A stretch of 64,000 nt of DNA from Bacillota bacterium (lineage in GTDB: Bacteria; Bacillota; Clostridia; Lachnospirales; Lachnospiraceae): contig JAEZFK010000005.1 in the NCBI GenBank assembly GCA_023437715.1, forward strand, positions 1 to 64,000, in the 5' to 3' direction. Shown in pieces: positions 8,315-17,183 of the stretch. The translations under genes and the position numbers were made by a program. The notes beneath the pieces were generated by a model. That model was given only the letters and a program-made list of their open reading frames with translations. It had not been told where the DNA came from and made no database searches. Numbering within the stretch: position 1 is the stretch's first letter; every line of letters begins with the position of its first letter.

Positions 8315-9348
8315 CAGACCCTCCCCTCTGTCTGCTCAAACATATAAGGAAAGGTCAGGCAGACCTCGGTTCCGATTTCAGGGGTGCTGAAAATGTGGAT
8401 GCCGTACTCGTCTCCCATGAGAAGGCGGATTCTGGAATTCACATTAATGAGAGCGATTCCGCCTTTCCCGTTTTCATTGGCGGAGCCGTCGCCGGCATCC
8501 ACGCGGGACAGCTTTTCGTTGAGGCGGCCCAGACGGTCTTCTTCGATGCCGACTCCGTCATCAACCACGGAAATATAAAGGATGGTGTCGCTGTGCTCAA
8601 TATCGATGACAATGGTGCCTCCTGCAACCTTGGGCTCTAACCCGTGCTTAATGGCATTTTCCACGATTGGCTGCAGGGTCAGCTTTGGGATGGGGGTCTT
8701 TAATATGCTCTTATCATTTTCAGGCAGCTTGATTTTTAAGTCCAGCTTATCGTCAAAGCGGTATTTCTGGATCAGGAAGTAGTTCTCCACATTGGTCAGT
8801 TCTTCCTGAAGGGTGCTGAGGCTCTCCATTTTCGAGGTTGTATAACGGAAGAATACGGCAAGAGCTTCGGCGATCTTTCCGATTTCCGGAACGCCTGCCA
8901 TAATCGCATCGGAACGGATGGATTCCAGCACATTATAGAGAAAATGGGGGTTGATCTGATTCTGAAGGGCTAAATACCTTGCCTGCTGTTTTGCATTTTC
9001 AATAATTTTATCCTTGTCCAGTATGGTATGAATCTTTAGGACCAGGGCATCCGCATCCGGGGAGATTCCTTCCAGGTCCTTGAAAATTTCAGTGAATATG
9101 ATGCCGTCATTAAATAACTCTATTTTTCTCCGGATGGTCTGAAAAGGCTCTAGGATCCAGATTTTTCCTATTGCCAGCAGCAGGAGAAAGAAGAACAGCA
9201 TTGTCCATGCAGCCACTCCATAGAGAACGGATTCTGCCAGCCTTGGCTTTAAGAGTATGAGGAAGAACAGGATGAGGGAAAGGCAGGCCCACAGGATCAT
9301 GGACCGGGTCCAGATCGTAATCCGTTTTTTTAACCATTGTTTTTTCAA
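8314..9348 (-). CDS. LytS/YesM-type sensor histidine kinase
   Basis: 344 aa. Two membrane segments within the first ~65 residues, a short cytoplasmic linker, then the His_kinase motif LQNQINPHFLYNVLES with the phosphorylated His, and a HATPase_c domain with N box (VENAIKHGL) and G boxes (DDGVGI, GKGGIALINV). There is almost no extracellular domain, so it more likely senses through a partner than by a ligand domain. The start is TTG at 9348 with GGAGG 8 bases before it. It lies between its response regulator and the pseudo-ATPase in one tight operon. Confidence 0.9.
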   Translation of the reverse strand: MKKQWLKKRITIWTRSMILWACLSLILFFLILLKPRLAESVLYGVAAWTMLFFFLLLLAIGKIWILEPFQTIRRKIELFNDGIIFTEIFKDLEGISPDADALVLKIHTILDKDKIIENAKQQARYLALQNQINPHFLYNVLESIRSDAIMAGVPEIGKIAEALAVFFRYTTSKMESLSTLQEELTNVENYFLIQKYRFDDKLDLKIKLPENDKSILKTPIPKLTLQPIVENAIKHGLEPKVAGGTIVIDIEHSDTILYISVVDDGVGIEEDRLGRLNEKLSRVDAGDGSANENGKGGIALINVNSRIRLLMGDEYGIHIFSTPEIGTEVCLTFPYMFEQTEGRV

Positions 9349-9364
9349 GGGATTTCCTCCTGGT

Positions 9365-10969
9365 TTAACGTTCTAAAAACATTTTGCGGTATTCATTGGG
9401 AGAGACGCCCAGTGTTTTCTTAAACTGCTTGGTAAAGAATTTGATATCATTATAGCCAACCAGCTCCGCAATTTCGCTTATACTCCGTTCTTTTTCCACC
9501 AGAAGCTTTTTGGCCGTTTCGATCCTCACCAACTGTATATATTCGGTCAGGGTTTTGCCGGTTTCTTTTTTAAACAGGTATGAAAAATAGGTATAGCTGA
9601 AGCCTGCGTTTTTTGCCAGCTCCTCCAGCTTTATATTGACGCCCTTGTTTTCTTCTATATAATGCTTGGCATAGGAAACCGGCTTTATTTCCCTGTTTTT
9701 TAAATGATCTAAAACCTCATGAAGAGTTTTCACAAGGGTTTCTTCCAGAAGATCAAATGCCTGGTCAAGGGTGGCGCAGTGTTCAAACATCCAGGAAAAG
9801 CTGCGGATGGTCAGGTTTTGGTTTAAGGTCGGGTCCAGCTGCTTAAAGCCGTCCAGATAGTAATGGGCAAGCTGAATCAGCCCTGCTTTGACGGCAAGGC
9901 CGGAAATATCTTTTGCTCCATACATGAGCCGTTTGGCTTCGGTTAAGCATTTTTTGATTTCATCTGTTTCAAAGGCTTCGGGCCTGTCTTCCAGAAGCTT
10001 TGAAAGCTGGGAGACCAGAGAAACTTTTTCTCCCGGTCCCGGCTTGATGTTATCTGAAAGAAGCCTGTCATACATGGAGATCCGGCTTTTTTGTATCTGG
10101 CGGATGAGCTCCTCACAGGAATCGGCCGGTTCTGTGATTATGGCTGTAAAATAGAGTTTTGGAAACAGATCCTGAAGCCCCATAACACGGTCTTTTACAC
10201 GGTTTAGGGCTTTCATCAGCTCTTCTTTGTCAGTTGGTTCCTGGCAGAACAGCAAAAAGATTCCCTCATCGGTTGCTTCCATAATCAATTCGGCCTCATC
10301 GGAAGCAAATTCAACCGGAAGGATCTCCATGGTTTTTTCTATTAAAAGATGATAAGCTTCTTTTGTAAATTCTTTATATTCAATGTCCGGTTTTATAAAC
10401 AGGCATTGTCCCTGAAGGCTGTCGGCCTGGGAGGGGTTTATTCTGCGTATTTCCTTTAAAACTGTTTCCGGGTTTTCCTCGGGTTTTTGTTCCAGCACTA
10501 TTTTTAAAAATACCCGTTTGAATTCGCCGGAATAATTTTTAACGGTTTTTTCCAAGTGAACCTGGGCTTCCTCATTGCTCTTTTGCTCCAGAGTCTCTTT
10601 TACCAGCTTTTTTAAGGTACGGGTTAAATCTTCCTGGTTAATGGGCTTTAATAAATAATCCCGCACCCCGTACCGGATTCCCTGCTGTGCGTATTGAAAG
10701 TCCTTGTATCCGCTGATGATAATACATTTCAGCGCGTCATTCTGCTTTTTGGCTTCCTCAATCAGCTGAAGGCCGTCCATACCCGGCATCCGGATATCTG
10801 TAAGCAGAAAATCAGGCTTCTTTTCCTGAATCAATTGAAGAGCGGAGATGCCGTCATAAGCAACCCCTAAAAGCTCCGCCCCTATTTCTTCCCAATCAAT
10901 TAAATATTCCAGGAGCCTGCAAATCTTCTTTTCGTCGTCTGCAATCACTACACGTAATATTGAAATCAT
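9365..10969 (-). CDS. YesN-type response regulator with AraC DNA-binding domain
   Basis: 534 aa. An N-terminal receiver domain has the acidic pair DDE near residue 11, phospho-acceptor Asp in LLTDIRMPG (about 57) and Lys in LLKPI (about 107). A middle region of about 290 aa without clear motif follows. The C-terminal AraC/XylS double helix-turn-helix (IEENKGVNIKLEELAKNAG onward, ending VGYNDIKFFTKQFKKTLG) binds DNA. First gene of the operon, 16 bases before the kinase. The nearby sugar ABC operon with its activator-type promoter is the likely target. Confidence 0.92.
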   Translation of the reverse strand: MISILRVVIADDEKKICRLLEYLIDWEEIGAELLGVAYDGISALQLIQEKKPDFLLTDIRMPGMDGLQLIEEAKKQNDALKCIIISGYKDFQYAQQGIRYGVRDYLLKPINQEDLTRTLKKLVKETLEQKSNEEAQVHLEKTVKNYSGEFKRVFLKIVLEQKPEENPETVLKEIRRINPSQADSLQGQCLFIKPDIEYKEFTKEAYHLLIEKTMEILPVEFASDEAELIMEATDEGIFLLFCQEPTDKEELMKALNRVKDRVMGLQDLFPKLYFTAIITEPADSCEELIRQIQKSRISMYDRLLSDNIKPGPGEKVSLVSQLSKLLEDRPEAFETDEIKKCLTEAKRLMYGAKDISGLAVKAGLIQLAHYYLDGFKQLDPTLNQNLTIRSFSWMFEHCATLDQAFDLLEETLVKTLHEVLDHLKNREIKPVSYAKHYIEENKGVNIKLEELAKNAGFSYTYFSYLFKKETGKTLTEYIQLVRIETAKKLLVEKERSISEIAELVGYNDIKFFTKQFKKTLGVSPNEYRKMFLER

Positions 10970-11131
10970 CCCCTATTGTTAAAATCATATATGAAATTAT
11001 GCCTTCTTCCTTTTTAAGTATACTTCACCGGGGCGGTAATCTCAACTCAAAAAGTTTTATGGACTGCAAAATATTGTTTGAATATGTCCGGAACAGAACG
11101 AAATCATAGGGGATTTGGCAATACTTCTTTC

Positions 11132-11160
11132 TTGTGGTGATAAAAGTTCTATGCTATAAT
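11132..11160 (+). promoter_or_regulatory. Promoter of the holB-ricT-trmN6 operon
   Basis: -35 TTGTGG (11132-11137), 17-base spacer, -10 TATAAT (11155-11160). The leader to the holB ATG is about 65 bases. Confidence 0.65.
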
Positions 11161-11232
11161 TACTGTAATTCGTTTTCCGGAACAAACGAAACCGGAGTAC
11201 GGGTTAGAGCACAGGGGCGGGGAGGTGTCTTT

Positions 11233-12222
11233 ATGCCGGGATTTAGTGATATTATCGGTCATGAAAGAATCAAGGAGCATTTGCAGAAAGCGATTGAATC
11301 AAATCATGTTTCCCATGCGTATATTCTCACAGGAGAAGCAGGGATGGGGAGAAAATCCCTGGCTAATGCATTTGCCATGACGCTTCTCTGCGAAAAGGGA
11401 AAAAGTGAGCCCTGCATGGAGTGTCATGCCTGCAAACAGGTGATGAGCGGTAATCATCCGGATCTGGTTTATGTGACCCATGAGAAGCCGGGGAGCATCG
11501 GCGTGGACGATATCAGGGAGCAGATCCATGATACGATCATGATACGGCCCTATAGCAGCTATTATAAAATTTACATTGTGGACGAGGCGGAAAAGATGAC
11601 GGTTCAGGCCCAGAATGCTCTTTTAAAGACCATTGAGGAGCCGCCGTCCTATGCGGTTATTATGCTTCTGACTGTCAACCAGGAAGCATTTCTGCCTACC
11701 ATTCTTTCCAGATGCGTGCAGTTAAAGCTAAAGCCGCTTCAGGATTCGGTGGTAAAGTCCTATTTGATGGGGTCTTTGGGCATCGGAGAGACCCGGGCGG
11801 AGGTTTATGCCGCTTTTGCCAGGGGGAATTTGGGAAAGGCCATTCATCTGGCTTCTTCGGAGGAGTTTCAGCTTATGTATAAGGAGCTGATCCATATGCT
11901 GAAGCATTTAAAGGATATGGATATTATTGAGCTTCTTATGTACATTAAGAAGATGAAGGATGAAAATCTGGATATTTTTGACTGCCTTGATTTTATGCAG
12001 TTATGGTACCGGGATGTTTTGATGTATAAGGTGACACGTGATATCAATCTTCTTGTTTTCAGGGAAGAATACAATACAATCAGGGAAATGAGTGCCGCCA
12101 GTGCTTATGAAGGCATTGAGATGATCTTACAGGCCATTGATAAGGCCAGAATCCGTCTGGATGCCAATGTTAATATGGAACTGGCCATGGAGCTTATGCT
12201 GCTGGTAATGAAGGAGAATTAA
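11233..12222 (+). CDS. holB: DNA polymerase III subunit delta'
   Basis: A clamp-loader AAA+ subunit of 329 aa. Visible are the P-loop-like GEAGMGRKS (about 31), the zinc-binding cysteines in CMECHACKQ with an upstream Cys, DEAEKMT, and the sensor/Arg region LKTIEEPP and ILSRCVQL. The C-terminal third is helical collar. It could be confused with DnaX, but length, the altered P-loop and the ricT-trmN6-rsmI neighbourhood match holB of B. subtilis. The start at 11233 has GGAGG 7 bases upstream; an earlier in-frame GTG overlaps the promoter and is rejected. Confidence 0.9.
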   Translation: MPGFSDIIGHERIKEHLQKAIESNHVSHAYILTGEAGMGRKSLANAFAMTLLCEKGKSEPCMECHACKQVMSGNHPDLVYVTHEKPGSIGVDDIREQIHDTIMIRPYSSYYKIYIVDEAEKMTVQAQNALLKTIEEPPSYAVIMLLTVNQEAFLPTILSRCVQLKLKPLQDSVVKSYLMGSLGIGETRAEVYAAFARGNLGKAIHLASSEEFQLMYKELIHMLKHLKDMDIIELLMYIKKMKDENLDIFDCLDFMQLWYRDVLMYKVTRDINLLVFREEYNTIREMSAASAYEGIEMILQAIDKARIRLDANVNMELAMELMLLVMKEN

Positions 12223-12225
12223 TCG

Positions 12226-13134
12226 ATGATAAAGGTAATTGGCGTAAGATTCCGAAATGCGGGGAAGATTTATTATTTTGATCCCATGAGTCTGGAAGTC
12301 CGGACAGGGGATCATGTAATCGTTGAGACCGCAAGAGGAATTGAATATGGTTACGTGGTTTTAGGCTGCCGGGAAGTGGAAGATGACAAGGTGGTTCAGC
12401 CGTTAAAGCCGGTCATCCGCATGGCAACCAAAACCGATGATGAGGTGGAAAAGAAGAACCACGAGAAGGAAAAGGATGCTTTTAAGATCTGCAAGGAAAA
12501 GATCCGTAAGCATGGGCTTCAGATGAAGCTGATTGATGCGGAATATACCTTTGACAATAATAAAGTGCTGTTTTATTTCACGGCTGACGGGAGAATTGAT
12601 TTCAGGGAGCTTGTAAAGGATCTGGCCTCTGTTTTCAAGACCAGGATCGAGCTTCGTCAGGTAGGGGTCCGGGATGAGACAAAGATCGTGGGAGGAATCG
12701 GCATCTGCGGAAGAACCTTATGCTGTCATTCCTATTTGTCGGAATTTATACCGGTTTCCATTAAGATGGCCAAGGAGCAGAACCTGTCCTTAAATCCTAC
12801 CAAGATATCAGGAGTCTGCGGCAGGCTCATGTGCTGTCTTAAGAATGAAGAGGAAACCTATGAGGAGCTTAACAGCAAGCTTCCCAATGTGGGAGATTAT
12901 GTGACCACGGATGACGGGCTTAAGGGAGAGGTTCATTCGGTCAGCGTTTTAAGGCAGTTAGTCAAGGTTGTCGTTACCATTAAGGATGAAAAGGAAATCA
13001 GGGAATACCGGGTGGATCAGCTGAAATTCAAGCCCAGACGGCGCAGGGAGAAAAACCAGGTGACGGATGCGGAATTAAAGGCTCTGGAAGCTCTTGAAAA
13101 GAAAGAGGGAAAGTCGAAGCTAGATGACAATTGA
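12226..13134 (+). CDS. ricT: PSP1-domain regulator RicT (YaaT)
   Basis: A PSP1 C-terminal domain protein of 302 aa. In B. subtilis RicT works with RicA and RicF in RNA processing through RNase Y and in Spo0A phosphorelay control. The cysteine-rich segment GICGRTLCCHSYL and GVCGRLMCCLKNE in residues ~162-210 carries the Fe-S ligands known for this family. The basic tail (KPRRRREKN) could touch nucleic acid. It follows holB by 3 bases and overlaps trmN6 by 11 bases. Confidence 0.92.
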   Translation: MIKVIGVRFRNAGKIYYFDPMSLEVRTGDHVIVETARGIEYGYVVLGCREVEDDKVVQPLKPVIRMATKTDDEVEKKNHEKEKDAFKICKEKIRKHGLQMKLIDAEYTFDNNKVLFYFTADGRIDFRELVKDLASVFKTRIELRQVGVRDETKIVGGIGICGRTLCCHSYLSEFIPVSIKMAKEQNLSLNPTKISGVCGRLMCCLKNEEETYEELNSKLPNVGDYVTTDDGLKGEVHSVSVLRQLVKVVVTIKDEKEIREYRVDQLKFKPRRRREKNQVTDAELKALEALEKKEGKSKLDDN

Positions 13135-13861
13135 TTTAAAAGAGAACGAGCGGATCGACGATCTGCAGAGAAACGGATATAAGATCATACAGAAACGGGA
13201 CGGATTCTGTTTCGGCATGGATGCAGTGCTTCTTTCCGGGTTTGCAAATGTGAAGCAGGGAGAGAAAGCACTGGATCTGGGAACGGGAACCGGGATCATT
13301 CCCCTGCTTCTGGAGGCAAGGTATCAGGGAAGCCATTATACCGGACTGGAGATTCAGGAGGAAATGGCGGAAATGGCCGCAAGAAGCGTGGCTTTGAACC
13401 GTTTGGAAGATAAAATCAGGATTGTTACAGGAGATATTAAGGAAGCCAGCCGTTTATTTGGTGCGGCTTCCTTTGACGTAGTGACCTCCAATCCGCCTTA
13501 TATGAATGATGCTCATGGGCTTAAGAATCCGGATTTACCTAAGGCCATAGCGCGGCATGAGGTTTTATGCAGCCTGGAGGATGTGGTGAGAGAGGCCTCA
13601 AGGCTTTTGCGGCCAGGGGGAAGGTTTTATATGGTTCACAGGCCTCACAGGCTGGTGGAGATCATTACGGTTCTTAAGCAGCGGCGGCTGGAGCCGAAAA
13701 GGATGAAGATGGTTCATCCTTTTGTAGATAAGGAAGCAAATATGGTTCTGATTGAAGCGGTAAGGGGAGGAAGGTCCATGATTAAGGTGGAGGCCCCGAT
13801 TGTTGTGTACAAGGAGCCGGGGGTGTATACGGATGAGATTTATACGATTTATGGGTATTGA
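13124..13861 (+). CDS. trmN6: tRNA1(Val) (adenine(37)-N6)-methyltransferase
   Basis: An SAM-dependent methyltransferase of 245 aa. Motif I is DLGTGTGIIPLLLE (about 46) and the catalytic motif of N6-adenine enzymes, SNPPYMN, is near residue 123. It belongs to the YfiC/YabB group that modifies A37 in tRNA. The 11-base overlap with ricT shows translational coupling. In B. subtilis the same gene precedes rsmI. Confidence 0.9.
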   Translation: MTIDLKENERIDDLQRNGYKIIQKRDGFCFGMDAVLLSGFANVKQGEKALDLGTGTGIIPLLLEARYQGSHYTGLEIQEEMAEMAARSVALNRLEDKIRIVTGDIKEASRLFGAASFDVVTSNPPYMNDAHGLKNPDLPKAIARHEVLCSLEDVVREASRLLRPGGRFYMVHRPHRLVEIITVLKQRRLEPKRMKMVHPFVDKEANMVLIEAVRGGRSMIKVEAPIVVYKEPGVYTDEIYTIYGY

Positions 13862-13974
13862 TTTCACGGGGTATTGGTTATAAAGATTTAGCGCAGTATT
13901 TTTTAGCGCATCTTTTCTATATATAGACAGGAGTTTGCAGCGTATATTATGTGTCTTTTATGGGGGCGGATGAC

Positions 13975-14730
13975 ATGGATTTTAGAAAAACATTTGATGC
14001 AATTCCAGAGGAGTTCGACAAATGGAGACCTCGTTACTGTGATGAACTTTTTGCTGATGTAATTGATTATGCAAAAATTGATGAGAGTAAATCAGTCCTT
14101 GAAATTGGCCCGGGAACAGGACAAGCTACCGAGCCATTCTTAAAGACCGGCTGTAATTATTTGGCAATCGAACTCGGTGAACATTTTGTGGAATTTACAA
14201 AGAACAAATTTGGTTCTTACAGTAATTTCAATATAGAAAATGGCGACTTTGAAACCCATGATTTTGGCACTCAAAAATTCGATTTGGTTTTTTCTGCGGC
14301 GACTATACAGTGGATACCGGAAAGGATATGCTTTCCCAAGGTATATGATCTTCTCAAAAGCGGTGGTACCCTGGCCATGTTTATGACGTACACAGATGAA
14401 AAGACATCGAACGAAGCATTGTATGACGCAATACAAAAAGTATATGATGAACACTTTCATGTGGAAACAAAATATACATGCAGGCTGGATTATGAAAATG
14501 CTGTCAATTACGGTTTTTCTGATCTTAATTATCGTGATTGGAAAAGAACAAGAGTGTATACTGCTGAGGAGTACATCGAATACTTAGCCGGAACCCAGGT
14601 AGAGCATATTACATTACAAGAGCCTTATAAATCAAGATTTTATAACGGCGTTCGTGAAGCTGTTATAAATGCAGGAAATAAAATAACACTTAATGATACG
14701 ATTGCTTTGTATTTAGCGAAAAAGCCCTGA
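13975..14730 (+). CDS. Class I SAM-dependent methyltransferase, unknown substrate
   Basis: About 251 aa with SAM-binding motif I VLEIGPGTGQAT (about 43), motif II-like acidic ENGDFETHDF and post-motif LVFSAATIQWI. This is the Methyltransf_11/25 pattern of small-molecule enzymes. The start at 13975 (MDFRKTF) is preferred on family grounds; ATG at 13960 or GTG at 13951 are possible. Base use is visibly more AT-rich than in trmN6 and rsmI, and the gene separates two genes that are usually close together, which points to insertion by transfer. Upstream, TTTAGCGCA is repeated at 13887 and 13902. Confidence 0.82.
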   Translation: MDFRKTFDAIPEEFDKWRPRYCDELFADVIDYAKIDESKSVLEIGPGTGQATEPFLKTGCNYLAIELGEHFVEFTKNKFGSYSNFNIENGDFETHDFGTQKFDLVFSAATIQWIPERICFPKVYDLLKSGGTLAMFMTYTDEKTSNEALYDAIQKVYDEHFHVETKYTCRLDYENAVNYGFSDLNYRDWKRTRVYTAEEYIEYLAGTQVEHITLQEPYKSRFYNGVREAVINAGNKITLNDTIALYLAKKP

Positions 14731-14879
14731 TTGTACGAAATGGGCATAAGGTGAAGTTCATAAAATCCCGGTTTAAGGAGCAGATGGATGACTGAATATG
14801 CTATCTTTACATAATTGTAAAAACATTTTGTCTGCTTTTTAGGGCACATAAGTGGAGTGGAAAGGGAATTGTCAGGAAG

Positions 14880-15737
14880 ATGGAAGAGAAAAAAGGAAAA
14901 CTGTTTCTGTGCGCAACGCCCATAGGGAATCTTGAGGATATTACCCTGCGGGTTTTAAATACTCTTAAAGAAGTGGATTTAATCGCTGCGGAGGACACCC
15001 GCCACAGCATTAAGCTTCTGAACCATTTTGATATTAAAACGCCTATGACCAGCTATCATGAATACAATAAGGTGGAAAAGGCCAGATATCTGGTGGAGCG
15101 GATGAGAGAAGGTGTGCAGATTGCCCTTATTACGGATGCGGGAACGCCGGGGATTTCCGATCCTGGGGAAGAGCTGGTAAAGCAGTGCTATGGGGCGGGA
15201 ATTGAGGTCACTTCCCTTCCAGGTCCGGCGGCCTGTATTACGGCCCTGACCCTTTCAGGACTTTCTACCAGGAGATTCTGCTTTGAGGCATTTCTTCCGA
15301 CGGATAAGAAGGAGAAGCAGTGGATTCTGGAAGAGCTTAAGGATGAGACAAGAACCATTGTGATCTATGAAGCTCCCCACCGGCTGGTCCGGACTTTAAA
15401 AGAACTGCTGGATGCCCTGGGAGACCGGAGAATCACCATTTGCAGGGAGCTTACGAAAAAATATGAGACTGCATTCCGCACCACCTTTTCCGATGCTCTG
15501 ACGGCTTATGAGGCGGACGAGCCTAGGGGGGAATGCGTGATTGTCATAGAGGGGAAGAGCATTGAGGAGCTGAGGGAAGAAAAATCAAGGGCTTCCATGG
15601 AGATGACCATGGAGGAGCATATGGAGATTTACGAGAGCCAGGGGCTGGATCGGAAAGAGGCCATGCGCATGGTGGCAAAGGACAGGGGCATCAGTAAAAG
15701 AGAGGTATATCAGTATTTTATAAACGGGGAAATGTAA
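14880..15737 (+). CDS. rsmI: 16S rRNA (cytidine(1402)-2'-O)-methyltransferase
   Basis: A tetrapyrrole-methylase-fold enzyme of 285 aa that methylates the ribose of C1402 in 16S rRNA. Family motifs are LCATPIGNLEDIT at the N-terminus, AAEDTRHS, LITDAGTPGISDPG and SLPGPAACITAL. The start is ATG 14880 with AGGAAG directly upstream, a tight but common arrangement. Last gene of the yaaO-holB-rsmI neighbourhood, and directly upstream of the fatty-acid cluster at the place where streptococci keep fabT. Confidence 0.94.
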   Translation: MEEKKGKLFLCATPIGNLEDITLRVLNTLKEVDLIAAEDTRHSIKLLNHFDIKTPMTSYHEYNKVEKARYLVERMREGVQIALITDAGTPGISDPGEELVKQCYGAGIEVTSLPGPAACITALTLSGLSTRRFCFEAFLPTDKKEKQWILEELKDETRTIVIYEAPHRLVRTLKELLDALGDRRITICRELTKKYETAFRTTFSDALTAYEADEPRGECVIVIEGKSIEELREEKSRASMEMTMEEHMEIYESQGLDRKEAMRMVAKDRGISKREVYQYFINGEM

Positions 15738-15745
15738 AATTTTGC

Positions 15746-15774
15746 TTGACAATCGGAATTTCTTCTAATAAAAT
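15746..15774 (+). promoter_or_regulatory. Promoter of the fab/acc operon
   Basis: -35 TTGACA (15746-15751), 17-base spacer, -10 TAAAAT (15769-15774): a strong vegetative promoter. The FabT-like palindrome starts at the next base and covers the likely transcription start. Confidence 0.8.
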
Positions 15775-15793
15775 TACTTTGATATTCAAAATA
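15775..15793 (+). promoter_or_regulatory. FabT-like operator at the fabH promoter
   Basis: TACTTTGATATTCAAAATA, an imperfect palindrome close to the known FabT (MarR family) box with core TTTGA-N3-TCAAA. It directly follows the -10, a position that blocks initiation. It matches the second box at 16877-16895 at 16 of 19 bases. Confidence 0.65.
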
Positions 15794-15897
15794 TTTGATG
15801 CTTAAAACTATCCAGACAGTAAAATAATCCAACGAGACATGCGAAGCGCCGGAACCGGTATAAAAACGGGGAAACGGCGGTGTGAATGGGGGAATTT

Positions 15898-16863
15898 ATG
15901 ACGACAAAAATTATTGGAACAGGTTCGGCTGTACCAAAGCAGATAGTGACCAATGATGATCTGGCCAGGTTTGTGGATACCAGCGATGAATGGATACGGA
16001 CCAGGACAGGGATCAGGGAACGGCGGATTTCTTCGGCGGAGTCAGGAACATCGGATCTGGCAACGGAGGCGGCGAGAGCGGCTCTTGAGAATGCCGGAGT
16101 GTCGGCGGAGGAGCTGGATATTATTATTTTAGCCACTGCGTCTGCAGACTGCTGTTTTCCCAGCGGGGCCTGCCAGGTTCAGGCGGCCATCGGAGCGGTT
16201 CATGCAGTTGCCTTTGACATCAATGCGGCCTGCTCCGGATTTATTTATGCCTTTCATACGGTCCACAGCTTTTTCCAGGCGGGAATTTATAAAACAGGGC
16301 TGGTGATCGGGGCAGATACCTTGAGCAAGCTCATTGACTGGAATGACAGAGGCACCTGCGTTCTCTTTGGAGACGGAGCTGGGGCAGCGGTTGTCCGGGC
16401 GGAAGAGGGCGGCACCCTCACCATGACCATGGGGTCCGACGGCACCAAGGGAAGTGTTCTGGAATGCGGGGCCCGGACTACGGGAAACTTCCTGACAGGA
16501 CAGAAGCCGGAGCTGGGGTATATGACCATGGACGGCCAGGAGGTCTTCAAGTTTGCGGTAAAGACTGTGCCGGAATCCATTAAGAAAGTGCTGGCGGATG
16601 GAAATACGGACATAGATGAAATTAAATACTTTATTCTGCACCAGGCAAATTACCGGATTTTCGAATCCATTGCAAAACGGCTGAAGATTCCCATGGAAAA
16701 GCTTCCGGCGAATCTGGAACGGTTTGGAAACACCTCGGGAGCCACCATACCAATTCTGTTAGATGAGATGAACCGGGAAGGAAAGCTGACCCGGGGAGAT
16801 AAGCTCGTACTTGCAGGCTTTGGGGCAGGACTTACCTGGGGAGCCACTCTTTTGGAGTGGTAA
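15898..16863 (+). CDS. fabH: Beta-ketoacyl-ACP synthase III
   Basis: Condenses acetyl-CoA with malonyl-ACP to start fatty acid synthesis. The 321 aa carry the catalytic triad Cys112 (DINAACSGF), His248 (ILHQANYRI) and Asn278 (FGNTSGAT). The start at 15898 (MTTKIIG) has GGGGGA 4 to 5 bases upstream; an ATG at 15886 is also in frame. First gene of an 11-gene cluster in the streptococcal order. Confidence 0.95.
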   Translation: MTTKIIGTGSAVPKQIVTNDDLARFVDTSDEWIRTRTGIRERRISSAESGTSDLATEAARAALENAGVSAEELDIIILATASADCCFPSGACQVQAAIGAVHAVAFDINAACSGFIYAFHTVHSFFQAGIYKTGLVIGADTLSKLIDWNDRGTCVLFGDGAGAAVVRAEEGGTLTMTMGSDGTKGSVLECGARTTGNFLTGQKPELGYMTMDGQEVFKFAVKTVPESIKKVLADGNTDIDEIKYFILHQANYRIFESIAKRLKIPMEKLPANLERFGNTSGATIPILLDEMNREGKLTRGDKLVLAGFGAGLTWGATLLEW

Positions 16864-16876
16864 TGATTTTAACTAA

Positions 16877-16895
16877 TACTTTGAACTTCAAAGTA
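16877..16895 (+). promoter_or_regulatory. FabT-like operator before acpP
   Basis: TACTTTGAACTTCAAAGTA is a perfect 9-1-9 palindrome in the fabH-acpP gap. Streptococci also carry a FabT box near this junction. It probably controls an internal promoter for acpP and the genes after it. Confidence 0.7.
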
Positions 16896-16949
16896 ATAGC
16901 ATAAAGAGATTAAAATTTTAATGATAAAATGAAAGAGGAGATTAGAACT

Positions 16950-17183
16950 ATGTTAGAGAAAATGCAGGAAATTATTGCGGAGCAGTTAAATGTGGATGCA
17001 GGGATCATCACAGCGGAGTCTTCCTTTAAAGAGGATTTGGGAGCGGATTCCCTTGATTTATTTGAACTGGTTATGGCTCTTGAGGATGAGTATTCTGTTG
17101 AAATCCCTTCCGAGGATTTAGAAAAGCTGACAACCGTTCAGCAGGTTATGGACTATTTAAAAGCAAAGGGCGTGGAAGCGTAA
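16950..17183 (+). CDS. acpP: Acyl carrier protein
   Basis: A 77-aa acidic four-helix carrier with the phosphopantetheine Ser34 in GADSLDLFE. The start at 16950 is chosen because AGGAG lies 9 bases upstream and it gives the standard ACP length. Starting at 16929 would add seven residues not seen in the family. The stop overlaps the fabK start by one base (TAATG). Confidence 0.94.
   Translation: MLEKMQEIIAEQLNVDAGIITAESSFKEDLGADSLDLFELVMALEDEYSVEIPSEDLEKLTTVQQVMDYLKAKGVEA

Noticed and set aside
13887..13910. Direct repeat TTTAGCGCA as an att site or operator
   Set aside because: Only two short copies 15 bases apart and no integrase nearby; too weak to call.
16129..16641. Minus-strand open frames inside fabH and other fab genes
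   Set aside because: They overlap well-supported genes entirely, lack ribosome sites and encode no recognisable domain.
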